From Antilocapra americana (taxonomy: Eukaryota; Chordata; Mammalia; Artiodactyla; Antilocapridae): a stretch of 64,000 nt of DNA. Made by a program: the position numbers and the translations under genes. Shown in pieces: positions 49,433 to 60,640 of this stretch. The DNA is taken from the NCBI GenBank assembly GCA_007570785.1, contig ML662449.1, forward strand, positions 12,463,564-12,527,563, given 5' to 3'. Each line of letters opens with the position of its first letter. The stretch's first letter is position 1. The notes beneath the pieces were generated by a model. The model was not told where the DNA came from. It did no database searches and was given only the letters and a program-made list of their open reading frames with translations.

Positions 49433-50780
49433 GTGTTCTCATATCACTTTCAGATTAAATTGGTCAATCACATAGAGTAGTGCATCATATATGATGAATA
49501 GACACAATAATATTGTAATATGTAAGTTTTTATTTTTCAATTACATGTTGGATGATATTTTATTTAAGAAAGGGGAAAACATTTACAAATTTTGAAGCTC
49601 ATTAAAATTTCAAAGAAGAATATTATCTAAATTTCAAAAGCATAGTCTAAAAGTTTTATTATTAAATATTTCCTTATTTAATTAAATTTTAATTTACTAT
49701 ATGTTATTTTATAGTATATTATTTAAAATACCTAGAAGGAAAATATTCTCAAGTCACAGTTTCCCTTGAATCAAAGGAGAAAAATTAGCTAAGGAAAAGA
49801 ACAAATTTACTCCAGAGTGAAAAAGATAGGGCTTCTGTTTAGAAGCACCACATTTAATCCACATATTTTTAGTCAAACATGTTGTATTTTTTTCTGTTTA
49901 GACACAAAAGTTTATGAATTATAAAGATAGGAATCTTTAATATATCTATTCATGAACATAAACATACGCTCACCAGTGCTTGTAGAAGATTTGGCTTTTG
50001 GCCATGATTATGTGAATTCATATCATTTCTTAGTTATATAAAGACATGGAACCAGGAAATCAAATATAAACAGAAATGCTCTCTCATTTCCAGTCCCCAG
50101 TCTTTAGTTGAGTCCTGAGGTTTCTGTGCCAGCTTTTAGATCTATTCTATATGATTATGTAGATGGTTTAAGAGCTTCCTTTTTTGCTACGTGTGTATGA
50201 TCTTGTCATTAAAAAAATACCTTTGGGGTCATACTATGAATCATAATAATGACACTAATATACAAATTTCTGTGTATATATGTACATACATATGTGTATA
50301 ATTTTAAGAGACATCTATATGCATTATCTAAAAAATTTTTTTTAAATCTTTATTTCAGATGTGATAAGTATGTCATGATTGTCACACAAGATATATATAA
50401 CAAGTATGACACAAAGACAGGTATGTCTTAGAAGCCACCAATATTACACCCATTGTGTGTGCATGGTCATTAGGAAATTGAGGATATGCCACATTAAAAA
50501 CAAAAGATGAAAGAAAAAAAAAAAGATGACATTGTCCCCTGAAGTCTGGAACATGTGAACCAAGTAAAAGTTGTAAGGAGAAAAAGGAAAGGAAAGGAAA
50601 ATATTAGTCTTTTCTGAGAAGATGTCAAACAGGTGGAGGTAAGCTTCCCTTTCAATCTTATTTTTAATAAACAAGAAATAGGTATGCTCTGCCTTTATAT
50701 TTCTGCTAAAATGCTTCCTTTCCTTTAGAAGGGAAGAAAACAGGACATCATGTTCTTTTAATGAGTCTCTACTCTCTGAG
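49433..50780. other. Repeat-poor AT-rich sequence
   Basis: I recognise no gene or repeat in about 1.35 kb. There are short poly-A/T and TA-rich runs, for example 50511-50523. Confidence 0.45.
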
Positions 50781-50964
50781 TCTCTACTCGGGCAAAAAGT
50801 GTAGAAGAACTAAAGAGCCTCTTGATGAAAGTGAAAGAGGAGAGTGAAAAAGTTGGCTTAAAGGTCAATATTCAGAAAACTAAGATCATGGCATCCGGTC
50901 CCATCACTTCATGGCAAATAGATGGGAAAACAGTGAAAACAGTAGCTGACTTTGTTTTTTTGAA
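50781..50964 (+). mobile_element. Internal BovB fragment flanked by a 12-bp direct repeat
   Basis: About 50789-50964 matches the BovB segment just downstream of YADD (the 'gaactaaagagcctcttgat' to 'ggcatccggtcccatcactt' region). It lacks the 3' end, yet CTACTCTCTGAG occurs exactly at 50769-50780 and 50965-50976. Confidence 0.8.
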
Positions 50965-51046
50965 CTACTCTCTGAGCCTCTTCTAGGTGTATAAAGTATT
51001 ATTCTAGGCCAGTTGCTCGATTGTTGCTTTGACAAAGTCTATCCTC

Positions 51047-51378
51047 AGTTCAGCTTAGTTCAGTTGCTCATTAGTGTCTGACTCTTTTGAGACCCCATGG
51101 ACTACAGCACACCAGGCCTCCCTGTCCATCACCAGCTCCCAGAGTCTACTCAAACTCATGTCCATTGAGTCAGTGATGCCATCCAACCATCTCATTCTCT
51201 TTTGTCCCCTTCTCCTCCTGCCTTCAATCTTTCCCAGCATCAGGGTCTTTTCAGGTGAGTCAGTTCTTCACATCAGGTGGCCAAAGTATTGGAGTTTCAG
51301 TTTCAACATCAGTCCTTCCAATGAACACTCATGACAGATCTACTTCAGGATGGACTGGTTGGATCCTCTTGCAGTGCA
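51047..51378 (-). mobile_element. BovB LINE 3' end
   Basis: This is the minus-strand BovB terminus, with 'acagcacaccaggcctccct' and 'tctcctcctgccttcaatct'. The minus frame 51240-51055 reads [20 protein letters not shown], the usual BovB C-terminus. It is 5' truncated. Confidence 0.92.
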
Positions 51379-51534
51379 TTCAACATTTAAATGATTCCCT
51401 GGAAGATATAACTATAGTAAATGTTTTTAAAAGGAGAAATATATCATCTTACATGTTGAAATGCTGTCCTAATAATAGACAATGGACTCTTTCTAACTTA
51501 TAGATTAATTAGTATATATGCACTATACATATAC

Positions 51535-51537
<3 letters not shown>

Positions 51538-51576
<39 letters not shown>
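51538..51576. repeat. (GT)n microsatellite, about 18 units
   Basis: An uninterrupted GT run of about 36 bases. Runs of this length are often polymorphic. Confidence 0.95.
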
Positions 51577-51578
<2 letters not shown>

Positions 51579-53411
51579 ATACCAATGCTGGAAGAAAGAC
51601 CTTTCAGAGTATCTTTGGCATGAAAAACTTCATAGGTAGATCTCTCTTTGTTGTTATAAACTCAAATCATATTTCATAAAATTTCAGAAGTCCATCAAAA
51701 GAAAGACCTACTCCAAATAGTAACTTTTTATTAATTAAATGTTCTAAGTATCTAAATGACATGGGACCTACATTTACAAACTCTTTGTTATTCATAAACA
51801 TTATTAGGAATCAAAGTAAAAGTAAGATTTTCTTAAAAATATTAGACCATTACCCTCTATGGTGGCCAAATATTTTGAAACAAAAATCAAAGTGAATGGC
51901 TTAGCATAGTTTCAGAAGAGAATGTTAACACTGGAACTGTCTTGGAAATTTTACAGAAAGTAATTGTAGCTACACTTCTTCCTTCCACCATGTGAAATCT
52001 CAGGAAGAAAATGTTTTTCGTTCTCTTGTACTTTAAACTAAATCCATTTCTTTGATCTTTTAGGAAAATCCCCCATAATTAGCAAGAGGGCTTGAACAAA
52101 ACATAACCCTTATTTGTGATCATGTTTTTGAAGTGCAGTTTTGAGTGCACAAATATATAGGTCGAAATTAAGTAATTATCTCCCACACATTGTTTTCTTG
52201 CAACACAGTAAAATGTTAAAGTTACTCAGCAACAAGTAGTATTTTTGTCTGAGTGTTGTCTATGATCATTAGCCAATTGAAAAATTCTTCTTAGCTATTT
52301 TTAAATTACTAAATTTTTTCATAAAAAATACATCAAATACCTCAGCAGGACATAGGACTTTAAAAGAGCATTCAGGTCAATGCAACTAACATGCCATGGA
52401 AAAATTATAATTTTTTATATTTCTAGAACTACTTTCTATAATTTTTTTTCAAATGCTCCCTTGAATAGGCCTGAGAATAAAGTCTTCTAATATTTGTGTT
52501 ATCTGAAATGTATTAGTTAAGCAATAGTTGGCTAATTTTAAAAGACAGAAGCAAAGGTATTACTCCCAAATTACACTGATTATAGTTTTTAACTTTCTTG
52601 CCTTTTTATAGCTCAGAACGTACATTATCATTACAAGACAATCATCAATATGGAACTGTACATGGGAAAGTGTAGGAAACACAGTTAAACATTGCATTAG
52701 TACATGCCATGAATATTGTTCTCTAATGTAAATCCTCTATTTACTTGGCACTGAATACCTGAATTTTAAATTCAGAAGGCTTTGAAGAATACCTAATGTC
52801 CTTTTTTCTCATGAAAGTATGGTTGAGGGGAAATCTAATTCTTTTACTTTTCTAAAAGCTTTAATTCCCGATAAATTATAATCTCTCATAACTTGTAGAA
52901 ACACTTTTTAGATGCTGAATCATTCAGTGTTAACACATAATCCAACTTGGTATTAAAGGGTTGGGACTATTTTTGTTAGACCCTGTGACACAAAATTGTG
53001 TTACCCTTTATTTCGTCTGTCTGTTTGTACTGTTTCCCAATATAGAAAACTTTATTTATCTGGTTTCATTAGAAAAGAAGTATTTCAAAAATTTTCCAGA
53101 CACTCGAAGTTCATCTCTTTAAATCCACAAATTTGTTTTAATTTCACCATGTCTATTTTTAGACTTTTAAAAATATGCTATACATTTTCTTAAACAGAGT
53201 AATCAGCATAATGTAACTGTTTCTTGATTGTTCAGGTATCAACTTTACACATTGATTATTGTCCCACTTTTACATTTAACTGTTTTATGCCTTGCACAAG
53301 GCCCTCACAGCCTGGTGTAGTGTGTACAGGACTGTCTCCTTTTGTACAGAGTGGACTAGACTGAATGGTGTCTAGGCTCCTGGGCTTGCGGTGTTCTGTT
53401 AGAGCAGTGAC
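51577..53411. other. Repeat-poor AT-rich sequence
   Basis: About 1.8 kb with no gene, SINE or LINE I can recognise. It is one of the longest such stretches in this repeat-dense window. Confidence 0.45.
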
Positions 53412-53462
53412 AAGCCTGGCGTGCTTGCAAAGAGTTGGACATGACTGAACAACTGAACAACA
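53412..53462 (+). mobile_element. BovB/Bov-A terminal remnant
   Basis: 'aagcctggcgtgcttgcaaa' and 'agttggacatgactgaacaa' are the last ~50 bases of a BovB or Bov-A element. Confidence 0.75.
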
Positions 53463-53479
53463 ACAAGTGATGTGTAGGA

Positions 53480-53660
53480 GTAAGGAATTAAGCTTTCATA
53501 TCATGCAGGTGTGGATTCCAATCCCAGGTCCACTATTAATGAACTATACAATTGGGGGAAATTTATTTAGCTATTTACAGTTTCAATTTCTTCATCTGCA
53601 AAGTACTTATGCTAACTTGCAGAATGGTTGCAAAGAGAGAGAGTTAAATCATAACTGTAA
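53480..53660 (+). repeat. MIR SINE
   Basis: The order 'ggtgtggattccaatcccag', then 'tttcaatttcttcatctgca' follows MIR. Confidence 0.75.
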
Positions 53661-53829
53661 AGGGTCTGGTGATCCCCAGTTCTCAGCCTCCTTCCTTGTT
53701 CTGCTGGGTGTCAGTTCTTGCTCCTGCCAGCTTTCTTCTCTTACGTTGGCTTGTCCCTGTACATTGTGACAGCAGGAACTTCCTCAGCTCATCACTGTAT
53801 GCCTGCCACGAGAACTTTGACAGTGTGGT

Positions 53830-54035
53830 CTCTGGTAAAACAACACTTGCCTTTGAATTCTGACCCTATCTGTTTCTATTGTGTGATTCTGGACAAGTTT
53901 TATCAACTTCTCACCAACTGTTTCCTTGTCTGTGAAATGAGGGGACTCATAATACATACCACCTAGAATCAAATTAGCTATTTCTGTAACTATCCCTCAC
54001 CCACGGTAAATGCACAATACATGTTAGGGTCTGTA
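53830..54035 (+). repeat. MIR SINE
   Basis: The order 'tctattgtgtgattctggac', 'gtttccttgtctgtgaaatg', then 'ggtaaatgcacaatacatgt' follows MIR. It is the second MIR in the same orientation within 600 bases. Confidence 0.75.
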
Positions 54036-54579
54036 AAGACTGGGGCAAAAGTTTATTGTTTCTAATATTCTGTGCCCCCAGAAATGAAATAATCAAGTTT
54101 ATTTAAATAAGCTGAAGTATAAGAAAATTTCTACTAATGAAAATTATGAGCTTTAATATAGTTTTTAAACCTTTCCCCTTCCTTTCTTTATAAAGCCACT
54201 CAGAAATTTTACACTTACCTCTGGGTAAGTGGGTCCTATTTTGATTGCTGGATAAATGATCTCAAGATAATTGGAATTTTTGCCTTTTAAGTAGTTAAGG
54301 TAACTTATCTTTTTTCCTTACTGTTATTTTAATCCATTTTCTCTGTTTTATTTACAGTGATAGATTTGAAGTTTCGTATAAGTTAACCAGTTTGTATGTG
54401 TTCTCACGTATAAATGTTTGCCTTTTATTCATGTGTGATCAATCGTGTCAATAGCCAAGGCGACAATTCAGCATGTCAGTAGTAAAAACTCACAGCAGTT
54501 GCATTTCTAAATCTTAACACCAAACTCGTTTAAATATCGAATAGAACAGTCAAATATTTACATTATGTATTTCATTTCT
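54036..54579. other. Unassigned AT-rich sequence
   Basis: I see no gene or named repeat. Confidence 0.4.
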
Positions 54580-55000
54580 TTGTGTTTAAGTATCATCTAT
54601 TTGTCTTCAACTCTGTTTTGTCTAATCTTCCAGTTGAATAACTCGTTGAAATTTGGAAGTAGTGATTAAAAAATGAGGGTAGATGCCTATTGCTGAGGAG
54701 TGACGAGCAATCAATTGTTTTGAACAGCAAAAGAATCGCTATGTGGTATACACAAATGGTTCAATTAAATCTAGAACTTGAATAAACAAAAGTTTTAACT
54801 GAATTTCAAGCTATGAAAGGAATTATTTCTTATTTTCAATCTTACTACTATTGATTATTTCTATTATTCAATCTCACTACTCTGTACCTATAAAACAAGG
54901 TTTTTGCTGTGCTCCTTTTTATGCTTATCAATCAAGACACTATTTGACATTGATCGTAACATCAATAGAATTCTAATGGTAGTTTCTTCCCTCCGTGTGA
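54580..55000. repeat. Copy 1 of a diverged local duplication
   Basis: Shared words with copy 2, in the same order, include TATCAtCTAtTTGTCTtCAAC, ATTTGGAA, ATGAGGGTAGAT (54673-54684), GAGGAGTGA and GAATTCTAAT. The offset to copy 2 is about 865 bases. The segment carries no known repeat signature or long open frame. Confidence 0.7.
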
Positions 55001-55439
55001 AGAGTTACACACAAGCTCTAATCAAGCACATGTTATTACTAACGTGATAATTCTCTTCTGTTCCCTGGACACGTTTGGTTATCCATGTGATCGAAGAGAC
55101 CACTGGAACCACACACTTGTTAGGTTGGTTGGCCAGGATCTAGGTGCAACAGGCTAGAGACTGGAAATTCAAACTTTTCTACAGAGCATATAAGAGCTTG
55201 AAGGAGGGGGTATTCCTAGAACAACTAGAGCATCCCAGAAAGCATTTGGCAAATGCTCAGTGATTGCAACATAGAAGATATTTTTCCAAGGGGGAAGGTG
55301 AGACGCAACAATGATTCATTGAAGAACATTCCCAAATCTCAGGTCTGACTCCAAATTTAACATTACAGAGGGTCACTAATCAGGACTCTCATAGCTTAAA
55401 TGAGGATTTGTCTTCAGAGTAACTTAACCTGTTCTGATT
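55001..55439. other. Spacer between the two duplicated segments
   Basis: I see no gene or named repeat. If the duplicated segments were LTRs, this would be the interior, but it shows no primer-binding site, polypurine tract or coding region. Confidence 0.4.
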
Positions 55440-55845
55440 TTCTTATTTTGTATCACCTAGTTGTCTGCAACCCCTAGCCCAGTCTAAACCTCCAGTGTAT
55501 TACTGTCTGTTGGGATTTGGAATCGGACAGTAAAAGATGAGGGTAGATAGCTATGGTTGAGGAGTGAATAGCAACAAACTGCTTTGGATAGTAAAATCAT
55601 CTCATAACTGTTCTAACTGAACAATGAAAATTAGGAAAGGAGTAAAGTAAATAAAAGTTCAAATGAACCTGCAGTTACAAAAGGGCTTATTATCTTATTT
55701 TATATCAATCCTACTATTTTATGTGTACAGACAAGATTTTTTTTTTTACTGAATCTTTTTATTGAAATCCTTTTACCTTCTTTTCAATCAGTAAAACTAC
55801 TTCTGAGTGACAGCACTTTCTTGAATTCTAATCTTCTAAGAGGTA
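55440..55845. repeat. Copy 2 of a diverged local duplication
   Basis: ATGAGGGTAGAT at 55538-55549 aligns with copy 1 at a constant offset, with flanking similarity on both sides. By eye, identity is roughly two-thirds. A T-run at about 55737-55748 is private to this copy. Confidence 0.7.
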
Positions 55846-56439
55846 AGAATTACTGTTCACAATTTTCCTAAATATTATGAAATCTGGCCAGTCAGAAACT
55901 AAAATGTAGATGTCTATATTAATGATAATCTTATTAGCCAAGTTGCTTTCTTTAAAAATACAAAGTACTTTTTCAGCACCACTTCTTTTTCTTTTTTTGC
56001 CCCAATTCCAGGCCATGGGAAGAGATGAGAACCCTGTTTTACATATCCAGTCGATCCTTATTATTTGTTGGGTACATATTTGTGAATTTACCTACTCACT
56101 AAATTTACTTGAATCCTCAGATTAAATCCTTATAATGACTTTGCAGATCATTCGTGTCCATATGAAGAGCAGCCAAAATTTGAGTCACTTGGTGCTCACA
56201 TCCCCAGCTATGACTGAGTAGGGCAATGCTCTGCCTTCTTGTTTCAATTCTCACACTGTCAACCAGTGTCCTTTTTGTGGTCTATTTAGTGCCAAATTTT
56301 TCACATTTTTGTGCTTTTCATTGGTGATTTTGTTTAAAATGGCCCACAAAAGTAGTGGGTAGTAGTACTGAGGTGCTATCTAGTGTTCCTAAGTACAAGA
56401 AATTTGTGATGTTTTCTTTGGAGAAAATATGTGTTAGGT
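55846..56439. other. Unassigned AT-rich sequence
   Basis: I see no gene or named repeat. Confidence 0.4.
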
Positions 56440-56449
56440 AAGCTTCATT

Positions 56450-56920
56450 AATGCCGACAAAGGTCTGTCTAGTCAGAGCTATGGTTTTTCCAGTAGTCAT
56501 GTATGTATGTGAGAGTTGGACTATAAAGAAAGCTGAGCGCCGAGGAATTGATGCTTTTGAACTGTGGTGTTGGAGAAGACTCTTGAGGGTCCATTGGACT
56601 GCAAGGAGATCCAGCCAGTCCATCCTCAAGGAAATCAGTCCTAAATATTCATTGGAAGGACTGATGCTGAAACTGAAACTCCAACACTTTAGCCACCTGA
56701 TGTGAAGAACTTACTCATTTGAAAAGACCCCGATGCTGGGAAAGATTGATGGCAGGAGGACAAGAGGACGACAGAGGATAAGATAGTTGGATGGCATCAC
56801 TGAGTTGATGGACATGAGTTTGAGCAAACGCTGGGAGTTGCTGATGGACAGGGAAGCCTGGCGTGCTGCTTCCATGGGGTTGGAAAGAGTCAGACATGAC
56901 TGAGTGACTGAACTGAACTG
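56450..56920 (+). mobile_element. BovB LINE 3' end with target duplication
   Basis: The frame at 56451-56705 reads CESWTIKKAERRGIDAFELW, then RLLRVHWTARRSSQSILKEI, the C-terminal part of the BovB protein. The 3' end 'gaactgaactg' is present. An exact 10-bp duplication, AAGCTTCATT, lies at 56440-56449 and 56921-56930. This is a clean, 5'-truncated BovB insertion. Confidence 0.95.
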
Positions 56921-56930
56921 AAGCTTCATT

Positions 56931-57164
56931 TGGCATGAGTTGTAGTGCTGTTGACTGTGAGTTCAATGTTAATGGAACAACAGTACATATTAAATAAGGT
57001 GTCTTTAAGAAGAAGTGCACATAAAACATGGTTATGTACTGATCAGTTGACTAAAATGTTGGGACCAGACACTCTCAGAATCTCACCTTGTGGTTCCTCT
57101 TGGAGTAATCATCCAGTATTTGCTAGTTCAGTGTTCACAGCAACTTTATAAAAGACGTGCAACT
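56931..57164. other. Short unassigned spacer
   Basis: Nothing is recognised. Confidence 0.4.
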
Positions 57165-57375
57165 TAAGAGACTTCACCATTGGTAGTTTTATTTAAGAAT
57201 GTTCTTAGCAGCTTTATTCTCCATAGCTAAAACCTCGCATTAATGAAATGTCCATCAACAAGAGAAAAGATAAACATATGTGATAATGAGAGCAATTATA
57301 ACAAACTAATCCAATAATAAGGATGAATTTCATAGACATTATACTGAGAAGACGTGGAACATAAAATAGTATAAT
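57165..57375 (+). mobile_element. Old L1 LINE 3' ORF2 fragment
   Basis: 'aatgttcttagcagctttat', 'aatgtccatcaacaagagaa', then 'cattatactgagaagacgtg' are the end of L1 ORF2, diverged and in sense. Confidence 0.8.
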
Positions 57376-57395
57376 ATTCCAAGAATATTATAAGT

Positions 57396-57935
57396 CACTA
57401 CAGCCTGACTCCGGTCCTCACTATAGACTGACTCTGGTCCTCTCTTTGCCTCACAATGGCCTGACTCCTGGCCTCACTGGGACCTGACTCTGGTCCTCAC
57501 TGGGCCCAGAGTCTGGTCTTCACTGGGCTCTGACTCTAGTCACCACTGTGGCCTGACTACGATCCTCACTGTATCTTGACTTTGGTCTTCACAAGGGCCT
57601 GACCCTAGTCCTTACTTTGGCCTGCCTCTTGTCCTCACCACAGCCTGACCCTGTCCTCTGTGGCCTGACTCTTTGCCATCCTATGGCTGACTCCTTGCCT
57701 CACTGGGGCCTGACTCTGGTCCTCTCTACGGCCTGACTCTTTGCCTCACTGGGACCTGACCCTGGTCCTCACTGGGCCCTGATGCTGGTCCTCACTAGGC
57801 CTGACTGTCATCCTCACTGCTGGTCCTCACTGGGCCCTGATTCTCGTCCTCACTATAGCCTGACTACGGTCCTCACTACGTCCTGATCTGGTCCTCACTA
57901 GGGCTTGAATCTTGTCCTCACTAGGGCCTGACTCT
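57396..57935. repeat. Minisatellite, about 23-bp period, about 23 units
   Basis: The unit is TCCTCACT followed by GGGMCCTGACTCTGG, repeated with many point changes and some units of 20-26 bases. CCTGACTC-like and TCCTCACT-like cores alternate throughout the tract. The strand with C- and T-rich text is the plus strand. No reading frame runs through it. It ends sharply at both sides: in unassigned DNA just after the L1 fragment on the left, and at an A-rich stretch on the right. Confidence 0.95.
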
Positions 57936-58038
57936 TTAATCTAAGATTAAAAGAAAAAAAATCAAAGTTGTTGCTAGTGAAGAAGTACGAAGCAAAAGAG
58001 AACCATCTAGGGAGACAGAAATGTCCTGTGTGATGATA

Positions 58039-58250
58039 AGGGCTTCCCAGGTAGCACTAGTGGTAAAGAATCTGCCTGCCAATGCAGGACATGCAGGAGA
58101 TGAGGGTTTGATCTCTGTGTCAGGAAGATCCCCCAGAGTAGGAAATGGCAACCCACTCCAGTAATTTTGCCTGGGAAATTGCATGAACAGAGGAGCCATG
58201 GCTACAGTCCATGGGGTCGCAAAGTGTCGGGCACGACTGAGCACAAGCGT
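58039..58250 (+). mobile_element. Bov-tA SINE
   Basis: The head 'gggcttcccaggtagcacta', a small extra insertion in the head near 58088-58098, then the full Bov-A body to 'cgggcacgactgagcacaag'. No clear target duplication was seen. Confidence 0.92.
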
Positions 58251-58259
58251 GTAGAGTAA

Positions 58260-58495
58260 TGACACGGGTGTTGGGTATATTTATATATCCATTTGTCAAA
58301 ATTGTACCACTAGGATTTGTATATTTAAATATATAGACATGTTACCTCAAACAATTGATTAAATGGATGGAGGTATAGGTGGTACAAGAATGACAGACAG
58401 TTGATCATTATTGAAGCTGGGTGTTGAGTATGGATATTTTTATGCTTATTTTGCATATGTTTGGAAATTTTCAAAATACAAAGTTTCTTTTTTTT
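58260..58495 (+). repeat. Old L1 3' end (probable)
   Basis: 'gcatatgtttggaaattttc' before an A/T-rich end resembles the 3' terminus of old L1 families. The upstream part is too diverged to place. Confidence 0.5.
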
Positions 58496-58559
58496 TAATG
58501 AAGAGAAGGAGACTTAAGAGATATAGCAACCAATGGCACATATATTCTTTTTTTTAATC

Positions 58560-58885
58560 TCAATTCATAAAAACTGTCTGGGTGTTTGAGGAGGTTAGGT
58601 AAGTATCCGAGGGACAGTATTTTTAGGTATAATAATTGCATTATAGTTATGTTCTTAAAATAAAGATACTCACTTCTTAAGAGGGATACAAATGAAATTA
58701 TATGGTATCTGGGAGTTGTTTTGAAATAAACTAGTGGGTATAGTAGAGGTAGAGAGAAAACAGGTTTGACCAGGAGTTGAAAATTGTTGAACCTGGATGA
58801 TGGGTAGGTACATGGGGCTCATCAGACTATTCTCTGTCATTCTGTATACTTGAAATTTTCTGTAATAAAAAGATTTTCAAATAAT
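58560..58885 (+). repeat. Old L1 3' UTR
   Basis: 'ggatgatgggtaggtacatg', 'cagactattctctgtcattc', then 'cttgaaattttctgtaataa' form the 3' terminus of an old mammalian L1. Confidence 0.7.
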
Positions 58886-59660
58886 ACATTTTTTATAAGT
58901 AGTCTCAAAAATGGAAAAACTCCAGGCTGTCTAGTCAAATGGATGGAACTGGATCTCTACTAGTATGTGATGCTGATTCTACCTGAGAAGAGACAGGGTA
59001 GGCTGGGGACAGGAGCCTGGACTGGAAACACTAGACGGGGGCATCTGGTGACTCAGGTTGGGAGGCTGGGAGTTTTGCACAGTGACAATGTGTGGGGTGA
59101 GGTTGTGAAGAAACTGATCTCTGAGAGGTAACTATGGAGGCAGGACAAGCAGGAGGAGACACAGATGATTAAAGCAGGATGTGAAACTGCATGGAGGAAC
59201 TACTTGAGAAAATATTAAGGGGGTACCAGTTCAAGAGAGGTAGTTACAAAGAATCAATTCTCAGAGAGGCAGAACTCAAGTAGGAAATTTCTATTAGCAA
59301 AGTCCACCATTTCTATATTTAGGCCTACAAAGAGATAAAAACAGACAAACAGGAAAAAAAAAAAAAACCTGAGGAGTTTAGGTAGTAACTTGCTACTATA
59401 TTTTTTAAAGTAGCTCAGAGAACTAGACAAAATAAACAGGGAAGATTGGGTTATGGGGCATCTACCTAGTTGGGAGGATGAAATAGGGAGCATTAAAGCA
59501 AGGATCATGAGTTTATAGTTTTATAACTTAGCAAGTTTAAATATGGTTCTTTACCCAGAACCTTCTCCCCACCCTCCCCTGGCCTCCCAAGACTTTCTAT
59601 TCTACTACTCAAGACTGTAATATTTAAAAGCAACATGTTTCTTTTTTACAAAAAAAAAAT
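58886..59660. other. Unassigned sequence
   Basis: I see no gene or named repeat. There is an A-run at about 59354-59366. Confidence 0.4.
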
Positions 59661-59773
59661 TGTTTTATTTATTTGGCTGTGCTGGTCTTAGTTGCAGCAT
59701 GTGGGATCTAGTTTCCGGAACAGGGATGGAACCCCAGCCCTCTGTTGGGAGCATGGAGTCTCAGCCACTGAAC
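59661..59773 (-). mobile_element. CHR-type SINE, interrupted at its head
   Basis: 'ttatttggctgtgctggtct', 'catgtgggatctagtttccg', then 'gcatggagtctcagccactg' are the minus-strand CHR order. The Bov-tA that follows has inserted at or just beyond its head. Confidence 0.85.
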
Positions 59774-59786
59774 CACTTTGACCACT

Positions 59787-59994
59787 GAAGAAGTGAAGTC
59801 GCTCAGTCGTGTCTGACTCTTTGCAACCCCATGGACTGTAGCCTACCAGGCTTCTCTGTCCATGGGATTTTCCAGGCAAGAGTACTGGAGTGGGTTGCCA
59901 TTTCCTTCTGCAGGGGATCTTCCTGACCCAGGGACCAAACCTAGGTCTCCCACATTGCAGGCAGATGCTTTACCCTCTGAGCCACCAGGGAAGA
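59787..59994 (-). mobile_element. Bov-tA SINE, full length
   Basis: Minus strand: body 'gtgaagtcgctcagtcgtgt' first and head 'gagccaccagggaaga' last. A 13-bp duplication with one mismatch flanks it: CACTTTGACCACT at 59774-59786 and CACTTTGAACACT at 59995-60007. It is little diverged and so relatively young. Confidence 0.95.
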
Positions 59995-60007
59995 CACTTT
60001 GAACACT

Positions 60008-60374
60008 AATGAAGTAGTACTTTAGAAAGACTTTTGTTCTTATGTTCTTAAAAGTTTTGGGATATGGCTAAGTGTTTATAACAGTTTACTAAAAGAAAAA
60101 TAAGTTCCTACATCATGGCAGACAGCTAATTGGAGCCACCTTTTCTGATACAAATACATAGACATGCTGCATAAGTATAACAGAAGCAGAAATGAAATAC
60201 ATAGCTGAGCTTGAGAGAAATAAAGAGGAATTCCTGCTGCCAGGAAAAAAAAAAAAGTTGTGCCAGGGGAAGGGGACTCAAAGTCAGAGACCAGCTATTT
60301 CATTTTTCCACATCTTGTCTAGAGTATTAGTTATACTGAAATGTCCTTGCTTATCTGATGAGCACCTAATCACT
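60008..60374. other. Unassigned sequence
   Basis: I see no gene or named repeat. There is an A-run at about 60245-60257. Confidence 0.4.
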
Positions 60375-60640
60375 TATCAGGACTCAACTCAACCACCGCC
60401 TCCTCTTTGAAGTGTTTTCTGACTGTATTCTCATGAGAAATCATACCCTATCTATAGTCTCACTATTTCCTAAACATTCTTCTAGAAAAGTGCCTATAAA
60501 ATCTCATTGCACTTATCTATACACATGGTTATAAGCTTTTTGAATATTGATAAAATGATAATTAATCTTTGTGTCCATAGCCTGGCACCATAGTAGATGC
60601 TCAATAAGTATGTGGTGAAAGAATAAATGCATGCAATTTG
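60375..60640 (+). repeat. L2 LINE 3' end
   Basis: 'caggactcaactcaaccacc', 'tctcattgcacttatctata', 'catagcctggcaccatagta', then 'gatgctcaataagtatgtgg' follow the L2 terminus. Confidence 0.82.
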
